The position numbers and the translations under genes were made by a program. A model generated the notes under the pieces. It made no database searches. It was not told where the DNA came from and worked only from the letters and a program-made list of their open reading frames with translations. From Hyperoplus lanceolatus (Eukaryota; Chordata; Actinopteri; Uranoscopiformes; Ammodytidae), in assembly GCA_026929865.2 (NCBI GenBank), contig CM049414.1:6515501-6579500 (forward strand): a stretch of DNA of 64,000 nt. Direction: 5' to 3'. Positions 46,756 through 58,469 of the stretch are shown here, piece by piece (positions within the stretch are counted from its first letter, which is position 1; each line of letters starts with the position of its first letter).

Positions 46756-48172
46756 GGGGAGAACGGGGTTATATGTCACACGGGTTCTGTCACAATTGTT
46801 ATATCTCATAACCAGAAGGCGCTGTCTGTGAAATGTTGGTATGTAAATATCCATAATTGGGATCAGAGGTCACCTACATAGTCTTCCTTTGAGTTAGACG
46901 GCTAAATTTGAGGTGAGAGGACTGTTTGTGTTTTTCATGTAAAATTGAAAATATTTAGCTCCTCAGTATTTTTCTTCTAGGCTTTTAAAAAATGGGTTTA
47001 TAACAAAACACTTGTTACCCATAAAAAGTGTGAAGGGTAAGCTATAGTTTAGATTGTGGTTAGCAAGCTAATTAGTTGTCAGATGGTTGTTGGCCTTGAT
47101 GCTAGCAAGAAATTCAAGTTGGGGTTACTCGTCACATTTTTTGGGGGGGTTGGTTGTCACATGTTATCCAAAGGCTGCAGCCAGAAAAGGAACCCAATAA
47201 CGAAAGCAAGTGTCAATCTGTATCCTCACTGACACCCCAGAGAAGTAAAAATAGAGCAGGAAAAGGCAGCTAGCATGCAAAAGGAAAAAGGGCAACAAAA
47301 TCAAAACAACCCAATGCATCCCAAACTAGACCAGCTGCCAAGGCTACAGTAAGTTATGTAGGCCTATTTGTCAACTTGACAATGCAATTAAACTTTCAAA
47401 TTTAGTTCTGCTTTCTTGCTTTCTTTTTAAGATTATTCCCATTAAGATAACATTGTTACAAACAACCCCGTAGTGTGTGACAACATTGTCACAATGTGTA
47501 AAGGTGTCTTTGATGATTAATTTCTTATTTATTACAATAAGATAGAAAAAGTGAGGGGTACACATTTCAAGCCAACACCTTAAAGGAGCTGTAAGCGGAA
47601 TGGTTCTTTTAGCTAACTTCCTGTCAGTTACTGCAGTTAGCAGTCCCCTCGCTCGTCCCTACTTCACCACATTAATGCACTGCGGTCTTCGAGCAACAAG
47701 TTATCTAGTATCATCTCAGATCCATAAGTGTGATAAAACATGATAAAAACCATCAAAACAGACATTGGGAAAGATGTTTACCTGCTCTGCCATTGTAGGC
47801 GCATAAACATTCACCCATGTGTCGCTCTGGCGTGCACCGGCAGGGAGACCATGAGTGAGACAGGTGCGGACGGGTGTCGGTTTGTAGCGTTCTCTCTTGT
47901 GATTGGATAAAATTTCGGGATACTACTTAAAGTTTAATTGCTTATTACATGCAGAGCAGCTGACTAAGAGATTGGCTTTATGAAACGCGCACATCGTGTA
48001 AGTGATTACTGTATGAATAAAGAGCAATTTAACACTTAACATATTAATATAAATAAACAGCTTACTTCACCTTTAAGCTTCAATTTAAAGTAGGAATGAC
48101 TATTAAAAGATGTTTAGGTGATGAGCAATTCTCACTAGAGTAAAAAGTGTGCCTACCTACCCCGTTCTCCCC
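46756..48172 (-). mobile_element. TA-flanked MITE (GGGGAGAACGGGG family), copy 2, interrupted
   Basis: Inverted copy of the element at 12285-13229: ends GGGGAGAACGGGGTT and CCCCGTTCTCCCC, TA outside (46754-46755, 48173-48174). Without the 493 bp of inserted DNA and target repeat it is about 924 bp, nearly the length of copy 1. No ORF. Confidence 0.82.
47584..48072. mobile_element. 489-bp TTAA-flanked MITE nested in copy 2
   Basis: TTAA sits on both sides (47580-47583, 48073-48076); ends AGGAGCTGTAAGCGG and CAGCTTACTTCACCT form an imperfect TIR (11 of 15). The uninterrupted copy at 12285 reads ACCTTAAGC at the matching site (inverse), proving insertion. piggyBac or Kolobok type by target; no ORF. 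Confidence 0.83.
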
Positions 48173-48306
48173 TACTTTCATATCCTAAACTTCATGAAAT
48201 TTGGTTTCATATTTTTGCTAAAAAGGGGCATTATTGTGTCACACACTGTCAGACCTGATCGACAAAACATTTGACAGAATTCAGCTGGTGTGCTACAGGA
48301 CAACTA

Positions 48307-49751
48307 CACTCAACAAAAATATAAACGCAACACTTTTGTTTTTGCTCTCATTTTTCATGAGATGGACTTAAAGATCTAAAATTCATTCCAGATCCACAAT
48401 ATTACTATTTCTCTCAAACATTGTTCACGGATCTGTCTAAATGTGTGATAGTGAGCACTTCTGCTTTGCTGAGACAATCCATCCCACCTCACAGGTGTGC
48501 CACATCAAGATGCTGATCTGACATCATGATTAGTGCACAGGTGTGCCTTAGACTGTCCACAATAAAAGGCCACTCTGAAATGTGCATTTTTCTGCTTTAT
48601 TGGGGGTCTGGGGACTCAGAACCAGTCAGTATCTGGTGTATTAGTGGGAAGTGGTGCACGCTGTCGTATACGCCGGTCAAGCACATCCCAAACATGCTCA
48701 ATGGGTGACATGTCCGGTGAGTATGCTGGCCATGCAAGAACTGGGACATTTTCAGCTTCCAAGAATTGTGTACAGATCCTTGCAACATGGGGCCGTGCAT
48801 TATCTTGCTGATCACGGTATCTCTGTGCATTCAAAATGCCATCAATAAAATGCACCTGTGTTCTTCGTCCATAACAGATGCCTGCCCATACCATAACCCC
48901 ACCACCACCATGGGCCACTCGATCCACAACATTGACATCAGCAAAGCGCTCACCCACACCACGCCACACACGCTGTCTGCCATCTGCCCTGAACAATGTA
49001 AACCGAGATTCATCCGTGAAGAGAACACCTCTCCAACGTGCCAGACGCCATCGAATGTGAGCATTTGCCCACTCAAGTCTGTTACGGCGACGAGCTGGAG
49101 TCAGGTCAAGACCCCGATGAGGACGACGAGCATGCAGTTGAGCTTCCCTGAGACGGTTTCTGACAGTTTGTGCAGAAATTGTTTGGTTATGCAAACCAAT
49201 TGTTTCAGCAGCTGTCTCAGTGGCTGGTCTCAGACGATCTTGGAGGTGAACCTGCTGGATGTGGAGGTCCTGGGCTGGTGTGGTTACACGTGGTCTGCGG
49301 TTGTGAGGCCAGTTGGATGTACTGCCATATTCTCTGAAACGCCTTTGGAGACGGCTTATGGTGGAGAAATGAACATTCAATGCACGAGCAACAGATCTGG
49401 TTGACATTCCTGCTGTCAGCATGCCAATTGCATGCTCCCTCAATGCTTGTGGCATTTTGCTGTGAGACAAAACTGCACATTTCAGGGTGGCCTTTTATTG
49501 TGGACAGTCTAAGGCACACCTGTGCACTAATCATGATGTCAGATCAGCATCTTGATGTGGCACACCTGTGAGGTGGGATGGATTATCTCAGCAAAGCAGA
49601 AGTGCTCACTATCACACATTTAGACAGATTTGTGAACAATGTTTGAGAGAAATGGTAATATTGTGTATCTGGAATGAATTTTAGATCTTTAAGTCCATCT
49701 CATGAAAAATGGGAGCAAAAACAAAAGTGTTGCGTTTATATTTTTGTTGAG
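48307..49751 (-). mobile_element. Tc1-like transposon with long TIRs, internally deleted
   Basis: TA at 48305-48306 and 49752-49753. TIRs of about 280 bp begin CACTCAACAAAAATATAAAC (the right end lacks the terminal bases). Encodes a transposase on the minus strand. Related pieces: a TIR fragment at 50117-50209 and a lone TIR at 57238-57515. Confidence 0.92.
48616..49470 (-). pseudogene. Tc1 transposase ORF, internal deletion and lost C-terminus
   Basis: 284 codons, open throughout. Starts MSHSKMPQALREHAIGMLTA, with helix-turn-helix (MSTRSVARALNVHFSTISRL), GRPR-like NRRPRVTTPAQD hook, FTDESRF (Asp 1), VMVWAGICYG, QQDNARPHV (Asp 2) and SPIEHVWD (Glu). Compared with the usual sequence of this family as I recall it, about 20 residues are missing between NAQRYRD and QQDNARPH, and the last 50-60 residues are replaced by a short tail (TNTPDTDWF). 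The DDE triad survives but the spacing and the C-terminal part do not, so activity is unlikely. Confidence 0.88.
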
Positions 49752-49916
49752 TAAATGTTCTGTAGTTGTAGTCTTGCAATGAGACCCGTCTTTTCAAAAT
49801 CTCACTCTGTGACTGAAAACTAATGACTAGTTGTCTTCAGGTGGGAGTTGATTGTCTTTTGATGTAAGAGGGTTTCAGTCTTCGGTCTTTTCAAAGTCTT
49901 TTAAAAGTCCTCTAGT

Positions 49917-49931
49917 GTAAGCCCAGCATAA
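49917..49931. repeat. Orphan MITE end (GTGTAAGCCCAGCA)
   Basis: AGTGTAAGCCCAGCAT is the inverse of AATGCTGGGCTTACACTACA at 56671. Both are terminal motifs of one fish MITE family, but no complete element can be drawn at either place. The sequence left of it (49760-49916) may be its body, interrupted by the Tc1 element. Confidence 0.5.
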
Positions 49932-50116
49932 GTTGTACTGCGTGCACAGCCGCTTTTGCCGGTCCTACATTTCCCATAATTGCGCTGCCTCACAGCCCCT
50001 CGCGAGTAGTGGTCCAACACAGGCCTAATGCATGAATATAAGATATATTCAAGATGAGACAAAAATGGTGTTTCAGTCAGAGATTAGTTTATTTTTAACA
50101 AACAGAAAGACTTAAT

Positions 50117-50209
50117 ATTGTGTATCTGGAATGAATTTTAGATCTTTAAGTCCATCTCATGAAAAATGGGAGCAAAAACAAAAGTGTTAGATTTATATTT
50201 TTGTTGAGT
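50117..50209 (-). repeat. Tc1 TIR fragment
   Basis: ATTGTGTATCTGGAATGAAT through TTTATATTTTTGTTGAGTA repeats the right end of the element at 48307-49751 with few differences. Only the outermost 93 bp are present. Confidence 0.88.
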
Positions 50210-50214
50210 AGTGC

Positions 50215-51780
50215 AGACTTTGAGAGAAAAGAGATAACATTTGAGAAATAGACATACATCTAGATCAGACAAAGCCATTTTCAGGAATTGATATGAATCC
50301 TGATAAAAACAGATCAAACCTTCATGAAGTATTATAAATTGTGTGATGATATGCTGAATCTCAATTTCCAAAAGTAGTCCTTGAGCTACCTTACAACAGC
50401 ACAGGTGACCTAACCAGTAACAACCTTGCAAAGAGGGGGCTGGAGTCCAGACGTTACCAATTTGCACATGATATAGGGACATAACAGGGATCACATTAAC
50501 TGGGGAGCCCATCTATATTGTACTTATTTCTAGCCGACATCAAACAAATGGTTGAGTATGTGTGAGTGAAAACATAAAGGGAACACTGTGCAAATAACAG
50601 CTATATAACTCTGATTAGGAAGGAAGCTTAAGTGTAACTATGAGCAATACAGAAAGCATGGATAACATCTGCATAAAGTCGGTGGAAGAAGAAAAGAACA
50701 GGAAAAAATAAGAGGAAGAACAAATATCAAGAGGTTTAACATCTCTGGTAGGAAAAAGGATCACTTCTAACCTGCACCCACTGGATATTCTAATGAGAGA
50801 AAATGAATACAAAACAACGAAAGCCAATGATGGATGGCTCCTGTACTCACTGGAAGATAATTGAAAGCATCACTCCCTCAGTTATTAGCCACACCAAAAG
50901 CAGAGGAATGTCTCTGTCTCAGCTATTAGAAAGCCAAAAGTATAAGCGAGGAATATGAATTACAAGTGATTCAGAATTCAGTTATTCACAAGACTGATTA
51001 AAATGGGCTGAATCTGAAGTAGGTGCCACCAGCTGTCAACTTCATTCTCAAATTAACTTTCCTCCTCTTTGACTTTGGCTACGTTACTATTTCTACTCAT
51101 ACTCTAGAATATTTGCTACTTGCCTTCCCTCTTTTCTTCGGGTTTGCACAGTTTTTTTGTCACGCAACAAAATGTAGTTTATATTCTTTCTTTGCTGTGG
51201 CAGTAAAGTACAATAGTTTTAACAGCATTGTTTTTAACAGGACCAAAATGCATTTTCAAGTTTAGTCAAATGAACCCATTAAGTAACATTTAGTTTGGAC
51301 ATTAAAACAAGAAAGAAAACTTTCAGCTTTGAGGTTTTCAAAAACACGCACAAAGCCTACAGGGACAAGTATAAATAACATTATCAAACCACTTCCATAC
51401 AAATGTCCTACTGACATAATTCACTACATGTTCTCCCTTTTTTCACAGGTGGTAACATAGTCACCTGTTGTTTTGACTTAATGTTTCTTATTGGTAATAA
51501 GAAACGGTAAGCACAATACATTGCCATATGCAAAGCCAACATCCATAAGCATCACGACTGGCGGGTCAAACAGAAGTTTCTCAACCAACTCCGCCCCCCA
51601 TGCTAGCAGGGAGAAAGTGAGATACACTGCATAATTTAGAGCATGTAATTGAACATGTCTAACAGAGAGGTTAAATTATCAGTGGATTTGCAATTGAGAG
51701 GCACATTTCATAAGCAAAACACCTGCAGACTATTTCAGAGTGCCCAAAGTTTATCCGCATTTCAACATCAGAACATCAGC
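50215..51780. other. Intergenic, nothing recognised
   Basis: No supported gene. A perfect small hairpin GTTTCTTATT/AATAAGAAAC lies at about 51484-51507. Confidence 0.5.
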
Positions 51781-51782
51781 TC

Positions 51783-52935
51783 AAATCAAATCAAATCAAA
51801 TCAGTTTTATTTGTATAGCCCAAAATCATAAATAGCATTCGTCTCAATGGGCTTTACAGTCCATACAATATGATACAGTATGGTACAATATGACACAACA
51901 TGATATAATATGAAACAATATGACACCCTGCCCTTACACCCTTAGCTCGGCTGAGAAAAAACTCCCAGTAAAAAACCCTTTACCGGGATTAAAAAAAATA
52001 GAAGAAATCTCAGGGAGAGTTGACAGAGTAAGGGATCCCTCTCCCAGGACGGACATGCTGCAATAGATGTCATAAGTAGAGAAAAATCACGAAGGATTTT
52101 GATCATTGTCCAGATGTTTAGATGGTAATACTAAAGAAAAGTGCAAATAGTATGGATGCAGGACGAATTCAGATGATGCCAGAGGATCCACACGTCTCGT
52201 CTCGTCTCCACCAGGGAAAACTAAGGTTTCCAGCAACGGGATTTCACCCAACGTCTCCAGGTGGTATCTTTAACCACTGCAACATCTTACGCGTAGGCGA
52301 TCCATTCTCAGATGTTGCCAGAGGGGAGACCAGATCCACACCGTCTCACCACGACCAGGGAAAACTGGAAGAGGACAGACAAGCAACCAATGAGCAAAGC
52401 AAAAATGAATTTAAATATTGAACAAACAAGCGAGTAGAAATAGTACTATCCTGATGGACGGTGAATCAGTGCTGATGTGAGGCAACAGCAGGCGGGAAGA
52501 ATCCGTTCCTAGGACAGCTGATTCCACACAGAGCTCGGAGTCAGTCGAGCAGGTAGACAGGGGGAGAGAACCCCCGGGGCATCGCTCAGCAATCATGGAA
52601 GATAGACAGAAGAGCACAAATGTTAGAGAAATGGTATCAGTTATTTTATTTTGCGTCGGCAGGACAATTACTCAGTGGGAGGACAACCGGTACTCAGGCT
52701 CTGACAAACCGAGACCGAAGGCAGCTCATCAGGCTGATGATAATAACGCTATAACAATGTTCAACAATATGAACACAATTAACATTAAATAACATTGATT
52801 TACACTCTACCGTTCCCCACCGACACACAATCGGCGCTAGCCTCCCAGACCCAGAGCCTGCCCCCCGCCCCCAGAGAGCACGCCCCAGTGCGGCACTAGT
52901 CCAGTGGAGGACCGGGGCCAGGTGCACATAAATCA
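51783..52935 (-). repeat. Long interspersed repeat with (GATTT)n tail, minus strand
   Basis: On the minus strand it ends ATACAAATAAAACTGATTTG followed by tandem GATTT units, like a non-LTR element tail. 51800-52085 (TATAGCCCAAAATCATAAAT, AAAAAACTCCCAGTAAAAAA, GGGATCCCTCTCCCAGGACG) matches by memory a very common fish repeat. Within 52165-52365 an approximately 90-bp unit containing ACCAGGGAAAACT occurs twice. No ORF of known type. The right boundary, near a GC-rich block at 52830-52920, is uncertain. Confidence 0.65.
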
Positions 52936-52948
52936 ACTATCAATTTAC

Positions 52949-55900
52949 AAAAAAAAAAAAAAAAATCAGTAACTGCACCTGCAGTATCAGAAACGTTTCC
53001 TATATTTTTCTCCACTTTCAAAATATGGACCACATTACTCCAGGTCACAATCTTCTTTCAGTGACTCATCTCAAACTCAACTAGAGCAATCTTTTAAAGC
53101 GTTTTTCATCCACTATCTGAAAGATTGTACAGTAGTATGGAAGGGTTTGGGTTCAACAACTGCAACCTGCGAGCCAGAAAGGGTTGTGCATTCTGGCTGA
53201 TGGTTTGTCATTAAGTAAAGCGTGTGAGGAAAACTCATGACTCAGTGACAGGGACATACGGGGAAATGCGAAAATAAACCTGCAATTGTTCTGCACAAAA
53301 TGTACACATTTTTCACACAATTCTCCTATTCACAATTTTCCATGAATCTTTCAGCAACCCCCTACAAACAATACAACATGCCTATCATATTGTTTTAGAG
53401 CCTATGTTGTGTGTTTACAAGTGGCCCAATTGGCTCATACGTGTGCAGGAATGTCAGTGTCCTGCCTGCAGCTAATGGTCCATGATGTAATGAACCTGGG
53501 AATATAATGACTGATTACCAGCACACCTCCAACTGCTCTGATATCAAACACACCAATTCCATTTTATCTTACTAAATTAGTGATAAGCCAATGCCAGGCC
53601 AGGCAATACCTATAATATTAAGTACAATGAAGTAAAAAAATATATGAGTTAAAAAATAAATACAAAAAGAAAGAACCATAGACTGCTAAATTTTTTCCAA
53701 GAATGTGTCTTTCAAATTGATGCTTGTCTTTAAAAAAATCCTATCCCAAATCAAATCGCAATATCTGTAAGAAAAATCACAATAAGCTATTTTCCCAAAA
53801 TCTTTATCTTTCAGCTTTATGGTATAGCAATATAACTGTAAAAAGATCAATGTTAGTAAATGAGTTGTTTCTAATGAATGCCTTTAAATACTAGTATAAA
53901 GATGGCAGGCCACTGATAACATAAGGATAATATTATTTTTAAGAAAAGTGGGAAGTAATGGGTAAAAAGGGACATAAATTTGAAAGACAAATCTCGCAAT
54001 TATAAAAATTGAGTGCTTGTTAACAGTAGAGGGTCCAAACCTGTAGATGCACTGTTTCCTAATGACCTACTGTACATAAAAATTATATAAGAACATATTA
54101 ATCTGCTCTCAGTTTCTTTTTTTTAAAGCTTACAGAAGAAAATGCTGATATGGAAGAAATGCCCAGAATATTCCCAAAAAGTATCCAAAATGAAAACTCC
54201 AGGTCGGTGGCCTGCCAGGAAGAAGACTCAAGAAAGACCAGTGCAGTTAGCTACTTAAAATGAATTGTCAAAGAGGAGGTTAATATGGTGCTCATGCTCA
54301 TTGGCACTCAGCATATTCTAAATATGGTGTGCACTGAGGACAATAAACTTAGCAGATAATTACTGCAAGGGAACTCTTAAAACTGTGAGGTTGATTAGGA
54401 TACAGGTCTAACTCAAGTTTGTGTGAGCAAGAACATTTTCATAGAGGGTAAATGGTGCAAGTATAACGGAGATTCAACTGCTTACATAATAGCAATAATG
54501 ATTGCCTATTGTCCTGATCGGGTTTTGGTTCTCCCCTGTAGGTTGTTTGACTTGTATTCACCCCTTTTTCTCCTTGGCTCCATCTATCTGGGGTCCAGCC
54601 TGTATCCTATCTCCCACACAGGTCCGGCAGTGTCTAGCTTTCTCCCTCCTCAACATCTGTTCTCATTCCTTGCTTTGTGCCAGGAGCAGCTACACGCCAT
54701 AACATCCAAACCCCCAGCTCTGTCTCTGCCTGCGAACCATCTGATCAAAGGGGACAGCTGTCGAACAGATCTGCAAGCCAGTCAGCCAACGTTGCTGCAT
54801 GAATGAGAAATAGGCCAAAGAAGGGGAAAAAATAATCATCCAGTACCACCTTCCCATCCAGAAGAATGGGTTGGTCTGTCAGTTAGATGGTGGACAGCTG
54901 AGGCAAAACAAAGACAAATAAGCGTATGGCAGATAGTGATGCTCAGGAGTATAAAGACAAGAGGACAAGGAAATTAAAAATATTTTAAATTGCCTGTTAT
55001 CCTGTGAGAGGTTCAAATACACAGGAGTGGCATGGTTTCAAACAAGCTCCAGAAAAAAGTTCTGAATAAAGTATGTTTATTTTTATAAAGCATACCAGAG
55101 ATATTATTGACACATACAGTACTTAATAGTCATGTATGTTTGCCTCTTTTTTTTAAGAGTCTGGCACAGGGCTAGGTAGCTTTTGTCACTAAAGGTGTTG
55201 CACCATCCCCTACAATGAGAAAGAATAATAAGAGAGGTGTGAAGTTGTTGTTATATAAAGAGATGTGCAGTTATTGTAACAAACACCTATTTTCATCATA
55301 GTGTGAGTTTAAAGTTTGTTAAAATTCTTGAAAATGCTTGCTGTCAAAACATTTGTTAAAATCAGTGAATACTGTATCTCCTAATGATCCGCTACCTGTC
55401 CATACTCTGTGTGTGCTGTAACGTGTTGATACACCCTATGCACTATAAGCATGTTGCTAGCTATGGTGGGTCCCCTTTGTTTACATACTAGTATACAGAG
55501 CCTAGGTTGTGTATTACCACCAGATTTTCTTTACAGCGCGCACAAACAGTACGGACAGGCAGTGGATCATGAAGAGATATTCACTGATTTTGACAAAACA
55601 TTATTTAGTCAACAAATGTTCTCCAGGATCCCTGAATCCACCTTTTAGTTAATTTACTCACTTCTCAGGGATGTCATCAACATGATTTCTCCAACTGCTA
55701 CGTCCAAAGCCGCTATAATACAGTATGTTTGCGGTATAAAGCACCATCTGTTGGAGCAGCGGGGTTAGCACCAAACTTGTCTCCCCTCAACACCAATCCC
55801 TGAAAAAATGTATCGCAATAATACTCACTCAATACATACTCATTATACCAAATGAAATATAAATGAAATATAAATTACTGAAGCAATTACTAATATCCAA

Positions 55901-56049
55901 CTTCAGGTTTACATTCATATCACCAAGTTTTACGCCATAGACTTAGAATTAAAGCATGGCTGACTATCTAGCAGCCACACTGAGTAACAAAACAGAACTA
56001 TTTTGGATTAGTAATGTATTTTTGTCAGAATTTCATTCCTTCTTACAAA
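52949..56049. other. Intergenic with A-run at left edge
   Basis: A 17-bp A-run at 52949-52966, then AT-rich sequence. ORFs at 54423-54806 and 55451-55648 show no family signature; no host exon was recognised. Confidence 0.45.
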
Positions 56050-56640
56050 CCTAAAACTTGACTTTCTCTGTCTCTTGCTGAATGCATCCAATGACCTTCT
56101 TGAGCTTGCCATCTCTCTTTGGCCTTCATTTCATGATCTCGAACGCGGACACTTTTCTTTGCAGTTCAGATGTGGCTTTTTGGGTAAAACAGGTTGTTGC
56201 TTTGAAGGGTGCGACTTCCTGCCAAATGTCTGCCAAATAATGTCTGTGGACACAATAGTCTGATCATCTCATGCCTGATCTAAAGAAAAAAGCCATTATA
56301 GAATACAGAATTCACATTTTTATCATCAAAATAATTTCTCCATAATAACACAAGAAACATAATTAAAGATACATAATAGGATTACCTTCTTGCACTCCCT
56401 TGCATGTCAGCAGTGTTAGCTGTGTCAGCAAGGTGGTCCATGTGCTGCAAGGTTGCAGCATTTTGACCATTTCCTCTTGGAGATCCTTTCTCTTTGATGG
56501 TTTGAGAATAACATGGAAGGCTTGTTGAATGTGTGGAACCCAGCATGTTCTCCCAGGGCCTACAGCTAACTCATGACTTTGGGCTAAAATGCTTTCCCAC
56601 ACAAGGTGCAGGAACTCATACACCTTTGCAACCAGTGGTG
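56050..56640 (-). pseudogene. hAT-transposase-like (ZNF862-type) gene remnant
   Basis: Minus strand. 56363-56640 reads VYEFLHLVWESIL, then RTCWVPHIQQAFHVILKP (compare the hAT motif TRWVPHIQRAL), and in another frame LQHMDHLADTANTADMQGSA. 56050-56260 reads YLADIWQEVAPFKATTCFTQ and ATSELQRKVSAFEIMK then a stop. These lie in the right order for the central catalytic region of the hAT-like proteins often labelled zinc finger protein 862-like in fish. A GT (at 56383) and an AG are positioned as if an intron separates the parts, but frames are broken on both sides. Resemblance is from memory, so moderate confidence. Confidence 0.5.
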
Positions 56641-56670
56641 TAGTGGTGCCTGGAGAAGTGGGTATACTCT

Positions 56671-56960
56671 AATGCTGGGCTTACACTACACGACTTTTCA
56701 CGCGATTTGACAGTCGCAGACAATCTTCCAATGTCGGACTGAAATCACAGAAGTCGTGCTGGAGTTGTGGCGAGCGCACGTTATCTCAGTCGTTTGGTGT
56801 ATGGTGGTCATCTGACCCAATTTCAGCCAGTCATCTTCCCGTCTTGACGTTCCGACATTATCAAACATGTTTGATATTATCGCTAGTCTTAGGGGGTTGG
56901 CTCAAGCGAAATGACGTAAACACTGCATGCACCAAGCATGACACAGGAGGAGCGGCATTA
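56671..56960. repeat. MITE-like left end (TGCTGGGCTTACAC)
   Basis: Starts TGCTGGGCTTACACTACACG, a motif also present inverted at 49917. The opposite end is not found within the next kilobase, so this is a truncated copy. Contains CGACTTTTCACGCGATTTGA and similar CG-bearing motifs usual for the family's interior. Confidence 0.5.
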
Positions 56961-57237
56961 GTCGCAACCTGTGTCCGCCTGGTGAGGCACTTATTTCGGA
57001 TACTTTTTCATAGAAGCCTCGGTGGAGAACCAGGCTGACAGCCGCGCAACCTGAACACTCTTCCGTCAAATACAGGATTAGGAGTTAAAGTTATTGGGGG
57101 ATGAGATCAGCAAATAAAGCTGGTCAAATAACTAAAGGATGTACCCCGCTCGGAATATTGAATTAATTTGTTTTTAATTAAATAATCACAATCGCGTTTG
57201 CGTTTGCGGAAATAATATTAATCTCAAAAGGAATCTA

Positions 57238-57515
57238 CACTCAACAAAAATATAAACGCAACACTTTTGTTTTTGCTCCCATTTTTCATGAGATGGACTT
57301 AAAGATCTAAAATTCATTCCAGATACACAATATTACCATTTCTCTCAAACATTGTTCACAAATGTGTCTAAATGTGTGATAGTGAGCACTTCTGCTTTGC
57401 TGAGATAATCCATCCCACCTCACAGGTGTGCCACATCAAAATGCTGATCTGACATCATGATTAGTGCACAGGTGTGCCTTAGACTATCCACAATAAAAGG
57501 TCACTCTGAAATGTA
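57238..57515 (+). mobile_element. Solo Tc1 TIR
   Basis: TA at 57236-57237 followed by CACTCAACAAAAATATAAAC and about 278 bp matching the left TIR of the element at 48307 to its inner boundary (CACTCTGAAATGTACA). No transposase and no second end nearby. Confidence 0.9.
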
Positions 57516-57806
57516 CAAAGATGGTAACTCATTTTCTTAAGGAAAATAATGATTGAAAGCTTTGTCTGTCAGGCTCAAACAGAGGATCGAAGGGCAGACA
57601 AAACAGAGTAAAAGTTCAAGGTCTTTGATACAGGCAAGGTCGGTACGTGGGTAATCAATCCACAGGGATAGGTCTCCAAAATGGCATGCGAAAAGGATGG
57701 TCAAAAAGCACTATCAAGGTTCACAAATAGCTCTACTGAAACACTAGAAAGCTCACATGGAGGTAAAGACAATCTGGCATAGCGGAGTGGGGAGACAGAC
57801 GTTAGT

Positions 57807-58395
57807 TGGATCTCAATCCAGAGACCGGGTCCTTGAAAGGACGCTAGCCTTCATAGGCTATAGCCTATGAAGGCCGATTCAAAGGCCAAACCAGGGCCGA
57901 ACGAGCGTTGTTAAACTAGACGATCTCCGCAGGTCTCCGTTTACGAGCATTTCCAGTTTGCGTAACAAGCCGTTACCTTGCGTGACGACTCGCCGCTCCT
58001 GTGCTGCCTAGCAACCCTGATTGCTGCCAACGGAGACAGCCTTGTCAACGGAGGAAAAAAGAAAAAGAAGTTGCCTACCAGACGAAAAGAAAAAAAAAGT
58101 ACAAGAAAAAAAGAAAGGAAGATAAAAGTTAAGAAGATGGAGCAACACGTTGCTGTTTTGTTATTTTTTATTTTATTTTATGCCATCTCTGAAAAAACAC
58201 AATGAATCTTGGGATATGTTGGGCCGCGAAGGATCCATCTGCTGCAGCCTTCAAAACCGTGAAACGAAGGCTGCATTTCTCGGCCGCATATGAAGGAGTC
58301 TTGCAAATCATTGGAACAAGCCTTTGCGCGCCGCTATGACGCAATCGGTCTTCAAATGCAGCCTATGTAGGCTGTAACCCCTGAATTGAGATCCA
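57807..58395. mobile_element. Inverted-repeat element (TGGATCTCAAT ends)
   Basis: Left end TGGATCTCAATCCAGAGACC; right end complement TGGATCTCAATTCAGGGGTT. Inner inverted motifs (TTCATAGGCTATAGCCTATGAA and GCAGCCTATGTAGGCTGTAA) strengthen the pairing. No clear target duplication and no known ORF; 58060-58130 is a lysine-codon-rich A/G stretch of low complexity. Confidence 0.6.
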
Positions 58396-58436
58396 GCAAG
58401 AGACTATAGGCTACACTGCGGCAGGTGAGACCATAG

Positions 58437-58469
58437 ACATTATAATTATATCCTTTATAATGTCTATGG
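58437..58469. repeat. Small perfect-arm hairpin
   Basis: CATAGACATTATAATTATAT and its near mirror TTTATAATGTCTATG give 14-bp arms with a short AT loop. Confidence 0.8.

Noticed and set aside
48766-49404. 212-codon plus-strand ORF
   Set aside because: It is the antisense shadow of the Tc1 transposase at 48616-49470 and resembles no protein.
54423-54806. 127-codon ORF
   Set aside because: No recognisable domain; composition resembles chance ORFs in intergenic DNA.
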